NCBI GenBank assembly: GCA_013398615.1
Contig: VZSR01000055.1
Location: 1,096,823 to 1,160,822 of the forward strand
Source of the DNA: Brachypodius melanocephalos
Taxonomy: Eukaryota; Chordata; Aves; Passeriformes; Pycnonotidae
Direction of reading: 5' to 3'
DNA length: 64,000 nucleotides
Shown here: positions 49,268 through 59,401 of the stretch, in pieces
Position numbering within the stretch: the first letter of the stretch is position 1
Layout: every line of letters begins with the position of its first letter
Notes under the pieces: model-generated
Seen by the model: only the letters and a program-made list of their open reading frames with translations
Database searches by the model: none
Told to the model about the DNA's origin: nothing
Position numbers and translations under genes: made by a program

Positions 49268-50826
49268 CTGCTGGCACACAAAAAATGTAATTAGCCACAA
49301 GTACACAAAACTTGGTTGTATCTTTGCTGCTCAAGGCTCAAAACCAGAATGTCAGGGCTCACTTATACCAAGGTACATTTCTGTTTCCTTTGTGTGTGCT
49401 CTTTACCAACAGCAAAACGTGACAAAACCACGTGGCTCAATCTTCTCTCACAGTTTCAAGCTTGCAGATAGCATTTTAATGTATGTACATAACTATTTTG
49501 GAGCGTCAGGAGCAAGGGGTATTAACTTTCCAGGTAGGGTGCTTGCAAACACTGTTACAGTCATAAAACTCTTTAATTCTACAGATTTGGTTTTATATAT
49601 TTTCTTAGATTTTTCTTTTCCCTTTAATCTGTTAAGCTCCATGAAACTCTGTCACTGAAAAATCGTAAAAACGATGTGTCTGTGAAGCCAATACCCAGAA
49701 TTGCTTTTTGCTGTTGTATCCCCAAAGATTGTCATAGAATATTCTAGAATAAAACAACTCGGATCATATGTAACCATTGATTTTTAGTCATAGTTCCTCA
49801 TTGATTTCAGTGGGGAGTCCTTATTAGGCATCCCTGGCATGAAATGGCCACTTGTATTAGATTTTCTAGAAAAAAAAATACAGCTGGCTAAAATAATCAA
49901 AACAGGCATCCAGAAATTTGCCCCATATTGTGAGCAATCACAATAACAAAGTTATCTGTCCTGCACCACAGAATAATTGCAGCATAAAGGAAAACAAAAC
50001 TTTTTTTTCCTTTTTTTTTTTTTTTTTAAATAAACATCAATCCTCAGGAGCAGAGAGTAGACAGACTAAACCATATGATTTAGGATTAGTTTCTGAAGAA
50101 TTAAAAAAAAGAAATCTTCAGAGCCTGGAGTTTCTCACTGTGGGAGCTATCTTGAGAAGGGAAATTATTTTCCCTGTGATAGCATGAAAGCAGATTTGCT
50201 TTCCTTTAATTGGAAAAATATAGATGGGATGTAAAAGGCACACAGTCCTAAGTATATCTCCCTTTCACAGCTTTAAGAGAAAAAAAAATAGACAGATGAC
50301 TCAGGAAAATGGTTTTGGTTTTTTTTTAATACCCATTATTTAATGTTCATTCCCTAAAGGTTTCTGTACATGATTCCGGATATATTCAAGGGAAAATTTT
50401 AAATTCCGAGGTCAAGAAAAATTCTTTTTTTTTTTTCCCAGAAAAAAAAATGTGATGTTGACTCTTTAGAATTTGGATATTAATGTTTCTTACACCATAT
50501 TGCAAAAAATCTCATGAAATGCAGTTCATAACTTTTATCACTGTTCTATTTTCTGAAGAGTTTATTATACTTAAAGGATATTTTTATTCACATGTGGCAA
50601 GTTGTTACCTGTCCTTATTTCCTAGATAGCAAGGAGGATTAAAATAGGGCATACAAGAAATTTGTGGAAGAGGCTGGAGTCAACCTGGAGAAGTTTTCCC
50701 ACTTCCCATGCCATGAGTTGAAACACTGAGCTGCGCTGTTTTCAACATTAACAATTATGATGTTCATAGAATTCCTCAATCTATTATTTCCTCAACAATT
50801 CCCTCAACAATATAACCCAACAGTTC
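49268..50826. other. AT-rich DNA with homopolymers
   Basis: The plus-strand frame that overlaps the preceding candidate exon runs on to 49658 without a recognisable domain. Poly(T) tracts are at about 50000-50028 and 50425-50437. A CTCATTGATTTCAGTGGGGA motif near 49798 resembles an ancient sauropsid repeat, weakly. No gene supported. Confidence 0.5.
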
Positions 50827-51033
50827 ATGAGCAGTACACCTGATCTGGCTGGCAGTTCTAGCTGCAGGACTTTACGAGTTCCTTTGCTATCACAGAAGGG
50901 CTTGGAGTTGCTTCTTTGGCCAGCCAGTCGAACATCACTGAGGAGGGAATTATGTCAGTCCTGGCTGCCTTTGCTCCAGCAGAAGTGTGCATTTGATCTG
51001 AACCTCTTTTCTCTTGATCCTCCCCTTTTGCTG
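50827..51033 (+). other. Candidate exon 1 of a spliced plus-strand transcript (unproven)
   Basis: A frame from ATG at 50827 stays open for 69 codons to a very good donor, CTG followed by GTAAGT, at 51034. Serine and leucine are frequent and no domain is visible. It is the first of three exon-like pieces within about 600 bases, which is compact for an avian gene. It may be the 5' end of a long noncoding or lineage-specific transcript, or chance. Confidence 0.15.
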
Positions 51034-51232
51034 GTAAGTGCTTTGCTTTTCCAGTGAGCTCCTTCCAGCTGCGGTTTCCACGGGTCATGTCGGGATCTGA
51101 CGTTGTTATTCAGCCTTGTTGAGCTGGAATCCACTTCTGCAGAAGGGACAGCCCCATGGTCTCACTTCTGTGCTGCCAAGTTCATTTCTTTAATGATCTG
51201 GCCATTGCTGGCCTTCATTTCTGTCTCTGCAG

Positions 51233-51302
51233 GCTGACCTGGAGCCTCACTGCTGCTGCCTGAGGAGAGAGAGGGGGCCCTGCTGCTTCTGAAAGGAGCT
51301 GG
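51233..51302 (+). other. Candidate exon 2 of the same transcript (unproven)
   Basis: The acceptor CATTTCTGTCTCTGCAG precedes 70 bases that end at TGG followed by GTAAGG. If joined to the piece ending at 51033, the frame continues for 19 codons (cysteine-rich) and stops at TGA inside this piece, so a coding product would be about 88 residues. Four CpGs within 30 bases (51072-51102) lie in the preceding intron-like spacer. Confidence 0.15.
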
Positions 51303-51398
51303 GTAAGGATGGCCACTCTGCTAGGAAAACAGCTTTCTCTTCCTGACAGATTATTCTTTTATTCTGGGTGCATTTATCTCTTCTCTTTCACCTTGCAG

Positions 51399-51433
51399 AG
51401 ACAGGCTTTTCACGGGAAATTTTGCAAAGAATG
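51399..51433 (+). other. Candidate exon 3, 35 bases (unproven)
   Basis: A strong pyrimidine tract and acceptor (TTCTCTTTCACCTTGCAG) are followed after 35 bases by a donor-like ATG then GTGAGG. The spacing from the previous piece is only about 96 bases, close to the minimum for vertebrate introns. If real it would be noncoding, since the joined frame stops earlier. Confidence 0.12.
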
Positions 51434-54400
51434 GTGAGGCGTTGCTATTTAGGCTATTCTGCTGTCTCTGGCATCGCCTTTCTAGAACACTCAAAAGGTT
51501 TTAGAGTCTCTTTCACTTCCAGATTTTGTTCAGTGCTGCCCATAGACTTGAAAATTTCAAATGTAAAAAATAACACCAGCAGTTACAAAATTCAACTGAT
51601 CTCCCATGGAGCAATATCAGGTAGCATAGAGGAATATTCCAGACCACCTCACTCTCGAAAATTAGCAGTAAAAATCATTGGAAAGTTTTACAAAACTATG
51701 AAGTAATATGAAAGATAAGTTCAGTAATGTTCCAGAGAAGTGAGTTTTGGATTTTTCTAAGTTTTGTCAAGTGTTTTGTGCTTGGTTCAACGTCTATTTT
51801 CTTTTCTTATATTATACCATCAAAGCAAGCCAATTTTACAATATCTTCTTTACTCCTTTGGTCTGTCACTGACTTTGATATTCTCATTGTAGGGTCAGCT
51901 TTAAGAACTCAGAGCTTTCCCCAAAGACAAAATTTTATCATTTCTTCTAGGTTTGCTGACCCAGAAAAATTCTAAAACAGCAAGTAATATGAACAAAGCA
52001 GTCCACAGAAAATAAAAAAGTACAGATCCCAAGACAGAAATGCAGTCAAGGACAGAGGCATTGCTAAGGAACAAGGAATTACTGGGGAAAAAATTATGTC
52101 CAAAACAGTCAAGGCCCGCAGATAAAGCAAGGGGTGAAGTAAAGGAAGGGGTATTTTTGGAAAGATTTCATCCCTGCACCTCCCACCCACACTTCTCTTT
52201 AATGTTGCAAAATAGAATGTAGTAACAAAATACGTGTGAATCTTCCATTAAAAAAAAATATCTCTGACCAAGCAGAAAAGCCTTTCAACAAAGTCTATGT
52301 TCTTGAGGTATAAATAAAGTGTTAAAAATCTCTTCCCAAGTCCCGTAATTTCTGCTTCAGGGATAAAAGTGACACTGATGTTTTCAGATTTCCCATTAAC
52401 ATACTCACTTTGAGACAGCTTTCTGTCCACTTGAGTTCTTTCAAAGTACCTTTGATTTTGTTTAAACAGGCAGCAGAACCCAGGCATTTCTTACAGATTT
52501 AGTTACTTAATATATGACACTTCATCATCTTAAGCAGGATACTCCCTCCAGTTAAAGGATGTTGTTGATTTTTCAGTGTTTGTGCAGCCACAGTAGATCT
52601 GACCTAAAACTGATTTAAATGAAAGACATCTATGGAGTCCATGGGCTTCAGGGCATAAACCAGCCAGCCTTTCACTGACTCACTGAAATGCTGTAGTCAG
52701 ATCTAGAATTGCTGTCTCTTTCCAATGCCTTGGACTTGAATGTGGTTATTCAAGGGGTTAGTAATCACAAGGCCAGTGTTTTATAAGGTATGAATGTTAT
52801 AAGAATGCAGATATATCAACTCAGTATTGTTCTTTCTGGAAAAGATGATTTTTTTTTTAACAGTTCAATACAGACTCAAGAAGAACTGAAAGGAAAAAAA
52901 AATTCAAAAGGACAGATAAAACTTGTGTTAAAATTGCTGTTTAAAACTGGAATTTGAAAGTGTTCGCTTTCACAACAACTGATATTAGGAAAACAAGAAA
53001 GGTAGATAAGGTGTTTGCTTGCAAAAACAGATAACTATGAAAGTGTCAAAGGGATTTAAACAGAGAAGAAATCTATGGACCATATTTTTATTACATTGGT
53101 GTTTATTGACATTTCCACTAGGATTTACTAGTTAGATTTGTATAAAGTGACAGCAGATTTGGTAAATGTGGGTGTAGATTATTCTGAAAAAGGTATACTA
53201 ATAGGATATATGGAAAAAAAAAAACAACCAAGACGAAAATCCCAATTGTATTAAATCTGTCGTTAATGCAAATAAATAAATGGAAAATTTATCTAGTATG
53301 GCTATATGAGGACAAATATCAATGAAGGAACAGACATCTACTTGCCTTTTACTGGTTTGTCACACTCTTCCTCCAGTTCACTAGAAAAATATTTTTCCTA
53401 GTTATTGTTCATTAACTAAGTTACTAAATTTAGCAAGTAATGCAATCCCTAATTAAAAAAAAAAAAATCCTGCTTTTAAATAAGGATGATATATTTTAGA
53501 AAATAAGAACTCAGCCTGAGCCTGTGTTTATCAATAGTTACTTAAACAGCATCATTCAAGAATTTTTTGTTGTTAAAGTGAACCCTAGTGCTAAAAACAT
53601 TAGTGGAGATGCATAATAAGTGTGACAAGTATTTCCCCGAGAATTATTACAGAGCACAGGAAGGTCCTTCCTCTTTGACTTGGCTTTTAGGAATTTCACT
53701 AGGGTTCCCTTAGCTCTGTAGAGGAAAAAGAAAGTTGAGTTACAGCACCAGATAAGGAAGCCTTCAGGTTTACAGAGCAGATTTCATTCCTTCCTTGCTC
53801 GACAGCTAATGTGAGGAATGATTGCCATCTGTGAAACCTCTAATCTGCCCCACCAAGATAAATAAAATGGGGAGCAATCAAAATTTTCAGGACACCCTTC
53901 TCACTGTATCACCCACGGCCAAATTACCTGTTCTGGTGAGATTAAACCACACTTTAGTAAATTTCTGAAAGGATGTGATAGAAACACCCTGTACAGCCAG
54001 GGTAAGAGGTACTGGTATTTTAGACTTGTACAGAGTAAAGCTTTAAACTGACATTTTTTTCCCTGTCAGAGGAAGGAAATGATGAGCCAAGAAATCTCTG
54101 TCTGCAATGTGTCAGAAGGTGAATCCCAAGGGGGAGAAGTATTAGGACAAAAAGGAGCTCTGCCTTGGTTTCTTAGATATACCAGTAGCATTGCTAGAGG
54201 ACAATTTCATATCCCTGTAAAGAAACCTGAGTAGGAAACTCATGTCACAATTAGCAACAGAGTTTCTGTGAATTGCTCAAGCTACAGCAAAGGGAACTAA
54301 ACTTGGGTGCAGCTTCTTTCCACTGGGAATAAAAAAGGACTCTTTGATTCTATTTTCTTTGGAAATCTCGCAATGAAATTTTTCAATCCCAGCCTGAGCT

Positions 54401-55072
54401 TTCTGCGTGTGACAGAATGATTTCCAGGTACTCCTTGTTTCAAGGCCACTAAGTGACATCTTGGCTTCTTCTGTCACTGTGATGCAGTTGACAATCATTC
54501 CTACTCTTTGTTTTTAAGCAGGTAACAGTATGGAAGGGCAAATCCATCCCCAGTGATTGGTGTGGGTCACAGAAAGCCCCTTGTTCCTAATCAGCCAGAC
54601 TGGCACTGTTGGATGTGTGCCCCCAAGTTCCAGCCCAAAATTCCTTCCAGAAGAGGAGCTGATGATCAGGAGAGGAAAGGGCTGGTGCATTCCCAGATCT
54701 CACTTCAAGAAGGAGTCAGGATGTAGTTAGGACATGAGGTTGGACCTGAAGGCTCAGAAACCTAGAGGTGGACAGTTAATATATAGTCCCCCAGTCTGCA
54801 GGATAGTGACCTGAGCATTGTGAATTACTTAATCCTTAAAAATAGGATAAAAATGTGATGGTTTTATTTTCTACCATATTAATGGATCATAAATTCCGTG
54901 TCAATTCTCCATGCTCGGTACGACTGGAAGTTACAATTTTTTAAAAATATATTGGAGATTTTGTGAAATCAATTATTGCTACTATCAGAAGCTAAAGATT
55001 TCAATTGTCTTATTTTGCTATGCACTTTCTTGCAAAACTATAGCAGTTTGAATAAGATAAATGAAATATTTT
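51434..55072. other. AT-rich DNA, no gene recognised
   Basis: No gene supported. A 112-codon plus-strand frame at 51368-51706 and an 82-codon frame at 51727-51975 lack any recognisable domain. The stretch 54500-54780 is GC-richer and includes GAGGTTGGACCTGAAGGC, faintly like a CR1 3' end but too short to call. Confidence 0.5.

Positions 55073-55112
<40 letters not shown>
55073..55112 (+). repeat. Compound TG/TA dinucleotide microsatellite
   Basis: Four to five TG units run directly into about sixteen perfect TA units. Long TA arrays can extrude cruciforms and mutate quickly. Confidence 0.97.
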
Positions 55113-55118
<6 letters not shown>

Positions 55119-55652
55119 GTATCAAAGGTAGCTATTTCTTCTTTTTGTTGATGAGGAATTATAGGACAGAGAGTTGACGCCTAGCCAGACTGTACACATA
55201 AAAATCACAATATTAGCTTTTTCAGTTCTAAGGGTCCAAAGTCACCCTGTTGATTCTCTCTAAAATATGCAAGAGCACATTATTGTCCCATATGAATTAC
55301 TCACTGTTTGTTCCCTACAGGAATTTGCTGTGTCCCTTCCCCACCAGTCAGCATCAGGTCATTCTGTGCTGTTTTGGGTTTGTTTTTAACTTTGAAGTAA
55401 GATGGAGAGTTTTGATGCAGTAAAAGTAACAGACTAAAAGGGCTGAAATGGTTTCATGGAAAAAAAAAACCAACCAACAACATGGCAGTTTTTCTTTTAG
55501 CAGGCTAGGCAAAGAATATGAAGGTTAGAGAAGAGGGCAGAAAGAATATTAACAGGAAAACCAATAATTTTATGAGTTTTGCAGGACTTGGGCTCTGGTG
55601 CTAGTGTGCACTGAGATATGCAGTGCCTACCAAAAGTCATAGTCAATGGCTA

Positions 55653-55975
55653 GGAGTAGATAATATTTAACATTTATATAGTGTTACACAGCTTCAAAGA
55701 ACTATGCAAACATAAATTAATTAATCCTGAGGATTTTAAGATCTCTATTTAGATAGGTAGATTCAGTTCAGAAAGTTCTGTGTGACACAGATGATTGCAT
55801 CTACTTACAAAATAGGACAAACAACAGCAATAATATCACTGGCTTTGTGATTCAGTTAAGCGCTGTTATCCCTCTTTTTTGCTGATGGAAAAGCTGAGGT
55901 TTAGCTATCAGGACATTCCTGTGAGGCATGTCAATGAGAGAGCCGAAATTAAATTTTTGGAATGGCCTATCTTTT
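55653..55975 (+). mobile_element. Ancient L2/MIR-like element, interrupted and decayed
   Basis: Two blocks occur in the order found in the conserved tail of old amniote L2-type repeats: first AAAGAACTATGCAAACATAA, TTAATTAATCCTGAGG and TTTAGATAGGTAG near 55695-55763, then GCTGTTATCCCTC, TTTTTTGCTGATGGAAAAGCTGAGG and GAGAGCCGAAATTAAA-type sequence near 55862-55955. The remembered family reads TTTACAAACATTAATTAATCC, GTGAGGTAGGTA, TTATCCCCATTTTACAGATG, GGAAACTGAGG and AGTGGCAGAGC. About 100 bases of unrelated sequence separate the blocks. Confidence 0.55.
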
Positions 55976-57339
55976 GACTCTTATTTTCTGCCTGCTAAGT
56001 AAATCTAAGGAACAATATAGTTTAGTGATGTGAGACAGATAAATAAATTTAAATTAAAAAGTTCAGAGTTATGATGTTTCTTTTCTCATAAAATTTCTAT
56101 CCCAATAGTGCAATTCTGTGATTTTTTTTTTTTTTGAAACTTCCATCAAAAGTAATTTTGAGGTATGGGAAAAGATATAGGAAAAAATGTTCATCATAAT
56201 ATGGTCAGATTCTGAACACTGTCAAAGAACAGACCTGTTTTCAAGGGCCCTATTAATTCATCTGTTTGGTGACTTTGGAAATTTCTTTCTTTATTGTCCA
56301 TTGTTTCAGGTTTTCAAACACAGCCAACACACACACACACGTTCAACAAAGTCTGATGTGATGCAGAAATGTCCACCAGAGTCTGCAGAGATCCTGTAAT
56401 AACATTCATCCCACTTAGGAGTTAACTCAGAGGCCTGATGATAATTAAAAATGTCAACATCATTAAATATTTCATTTCTCAAATATGAAAGAAGAGGTTG
56501 AGTCTCATATTTGCATAATTTACATAACAGCCACCTAATTCTGGTGATTGAATTGATGACACCTGGGATGTCTAAGCTTTTGGGGTTTTTCTTTCAAATC
56601 CACAAAGTGTCATATCAGAGAACTTCTTATATCTTATCAGTGTACTGAAGTTCCACTATAGGTATTGAAATCAAAAAAATCTGAGAAACACAACCATTTT
56701 GGGGTTGTTCACATAATTTGTTTAAAGTATGATGGCAGCTGATATGGATGGAACACAGAGAGCTTTTCTCACTTTATTGTTCTCACTTGACTTCTGCTAG
56801 GAAGATAAATGGCAATATTGTCAGTTAAAAATATTTTAATATTAAGTTTTCTCTCTCAAGTGGGACCAAATGGTATTATATCTTTGCATCAATTATCTTA
56901 TTATTAGCTTCTAGGAAATGCAAATTGTGTTTTCCAAAATGAACTCAGTTCTACAGAACCAACCATTAATATTGCAACCTGGTAACTTCCTGTGTTACTT
57001 TAATTCATCTCTAATTTACAAAACAAAATATCCCACTGGTACACCAAAAATAATCAAGGAGTACATCCAAGAAGACCCTTCACGATATAGGTAGCTAACT
57101 TAAATTCCATTTTGAACCTTTGCCACATAATTTAAAATGCTAAATCTTTCAGGGTTTATACTGAAATTTTTTTCTGGTGTTATCAGCTGGAGTTTTGGGG
57201 AGGAAGGTGGTTGCTTTTTATTTTTACAGTAATATTGTAATATGTAGATCAAGAATTTTGATATTAAGTATGAAATAGTTTTGTTAGAGTTGCTATAAAA
57301 AATTTAAAAACACTGTGGCCTAGGATAATATCTCAACTC
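55976..57339. other. AT-rich DNA, no gene recognised
   Basis: No gene supported. A short CA repeat is at 56328-56341 and a poly(T) at 56123-56136. The remainder is AT-rich and unremarkable. Confidence 0.55.
56328..56341 (+). repeat. Short CA dinucleotide repeat
   Basis: Seven CA units between CAGCCAA and GTTCAAC. Confidence 0.9.
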
Positions 57340-57920
57340 ATGGCAAATTCATCTGTGATGGGATGAGAGGGGAGGTCTTCTCATGAATTAATAAATAGCT
57401 TAAATAGTAGGATTAAGTGATCAGCTTCAACAAAAGCAGAGGTTTAACAGCAGAGTCCCTCAGGGAGCTCTGCTGGGATATCTACTGCTCAACATAAATG
57501 ATCTAGAAAAAGAAGGGAATAATGAGGTGACTAAGTGTTCTGATGATATAAAATTCTTCAGAATAATAGTGATGAAAACTGACTGCCAGGAGTTGCAGTG
57601 GATTTCAAGGTATCAGTCAACTATGGGACAAGGAGCAAATGAACATCACTGTGGATAAGAGTAAGATAATGTACAAGAAAGGGGGAAAATCTCTTTATTA
57701 CAAATACAGAGTGATGGTCACTAACCAAGCTGTTATCATTGTGAAGAGAAATTTAATTGCCATTGCCCATAATCCTAGGAAAACATTAATAACCTGACAC
57801 TCAGTGACAGGCAAAGGCTAAGTAGAATAAGAAAAAAGCAGCTAAGGGAAAGAACAGAGAGTAAAAGAGATCATCATTATGGCATCATGTACAGTCATGG
57901 CACAGTCAAATTCTGAATTA
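57340..57920 (+). mobile_element. Old CR1 LINE, reverse transcriptase remnant
   Basis: From 57455 the frame reads VPQGALLGYLLLNINDLEK and then KCSDDIKFF, aligning with the CR1 reverse transcriptase stretch in which VPQG is followed by LLFNI-NDL and the catalytic F-A-D-D box. Here the box is C-S-D-D at about 57536-57547, so the two aspartates survive but the preceding residues are lost. Downstream blocks (GGAGTTGCAGTGGATTTC, GAACATCACTGTGGATAAG, AAAACATTAATAACCTGACA, ATGGCATCATGTACAG) continue the CR1 order on to about 57920 with many small lesions. It resembles the CR1 type common in turtles and crocodilians more than the young chicken type. It is inactive. Confidence 0.8.
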
Positions 57921-58814
57921 CAGATTCATTTCAGTCTTCTCAGCTAAAAGCCAGGACGGTCAAAAATGCAGGGCTAAAAAAACCCCAGAATTATGGATTG
58001 CTCTCAGTACTAACAAACCCTGACAAACTGGCTTGGCAAAGTGAACTCAGATATCTAAAATCATGAACAGAGAACAAAGAATGACTATTTATATTTTTTT
58101 TCACGTCAAAATTAAGAAATCCAAAGTTAGTAGACAGAAGCATTAATACAAAAATATATACTTTTTCAGTATAATTGTGGAGTTTGTTGCAATGCTTTGG
58201 ATCTGCAATGGGCTTAAAATCTGCACCATGGAAAAGGGGCCCTGACAGGCTACTCTTACAATGCTCAGTTACAACCTCCAGCTCAAATGCAGGGCAAGGA
58301 AATGCAAAAGAAATAACTGGAGAGGTCTCACTCAGTCATTTCTCGTGCATCAGAAGCAAAAAGTTTGGCTAGATGAGAGTTTCGGTCAAAGTGGTTTTAT
58401 TATCTTGTGTGTTTTCTTTCTAATTACAGCAGGTCTGCTTCTCATCTGCAAAATGGAGCTAAAATACATACTACTCTTACTTTGGAAGCATGTCAAAATG
58501 TGAGATTTTCTGTGATGTCCTTAAAGGTGAATAAGGTGCAGAAGTGGCGGGTTTTCTCTGATTGCAAAAATACTCTGACATTTGCTCGTGATTAAATGAT
58601 TTTAAATGTCTTCTAAATAGCTTGGAGACAGCTTCATCTAGTTATAGTGACTTCTAAGGAGAAATGACTTTGAGTAGAAATTGTATTGGCATGCTCATTC
58701 TGCACTCCATCATTTGGGTTTATTGAGGTGAGGGCTGTTAATGTTCTCGTTGGGCCAGCCTCTGCCTGCATATGCAGAAATCTATAAAATCACGATTAAA
58801 CTGCATTTTGGTAC
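57921..58814. other. AT-rich DNA, no gene recognised
   Basis: No gene supported. Short plus-strand frames at 58175-58595 overlap each other in different frames and carry no recognisable domain. The CR1 copy may extend a little into the start of this region but cannot be followed. Confidence 0.5.
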
Positions 58815-58865
58815 GAACAAATGGCAAGCATTCTGCTGTTCCCAGGACACTTCAGTGTTTTTCAG

Positions 58866-58988
58866 GCTCCTGTTTCCCCTGTCCTCAGCACAGAGGTAAT
58901 GGATCCTGATGAAATGCTCTCTGCTGCTGGAACAGCTGCAGCGTTTTCCAGGGCATCTTTTTGCAGCAACTGCTCAAATATCTGCCTG
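58866..58988 (+). other. Candidate exon in a GC-richer island (unproven)
   Basis: An acceptor-like TTCAGTGTTTTTCAG precedes 123 bases (41 codons, phase 0 at both ends) that end at CTG followed by the donor GTGAGT. The frame continues from an ATG at 58821. On the opposite strand a 70-codon frame from an ATG (about 58862-59077) is also open and has its own acceptor-like tract (CTCCACCTCCTTCATTAGCAG-type). Coding on both strands is unlikely, so at least one is chance. No family was recognised for either translation. Confidence 0.13.
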
Positions 58989-59401
58989 GTGAGTTCTTTT
59001 CCAACGTGCCTGCTAATGAAGGAGGTGGAGGAAGAAGCCATCATGTCTATCACTTGGCATCCAAGCACCATTTTCAAGGGAGTGGTGCCGTGACCCGTAT
59101 GTCCATATTCCCTCTAAAAGGTGATTGCTGCAGCCTTGTTCAGAGCTATTCACCTCTGCTAGAAACTTCTGGAATTTACTCTCCAGGCAGCTTGAAGGCT
59201 ATTGAACAAAGGGGTTTTCTAATACATCATCATTACACAAACACCTGTGCTGAGCAACCTTGTACTGAGCTACCCATTTTTTTTTTTTTTCTTCAGCTGT
59301 TCAGCAACGCTCAACGCTCCTCATCTGCAATTTGGTGGTCTAATGGCCAAGCATGGGATGCAGTGAACTACAGAGGGGAATTCCTGATCAAAGACATTTA
59401 A

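Noticed and set aside
49092..49658. Longest ATG-initiated frame in the window (188 codons, plus)
   Set aside because: It shows no domain or transmembrane pattern, its end is low-complexity and T-rich, and it overlaps a better-supported exon candidate on the other strand.
54740..54770. GAGGTTGGACCTGAAGGC resembling a CR1 3' end
   Set aside because: The match is under 20 bases with no supporting flanking blocks, unlike the copy at 43990-44156.
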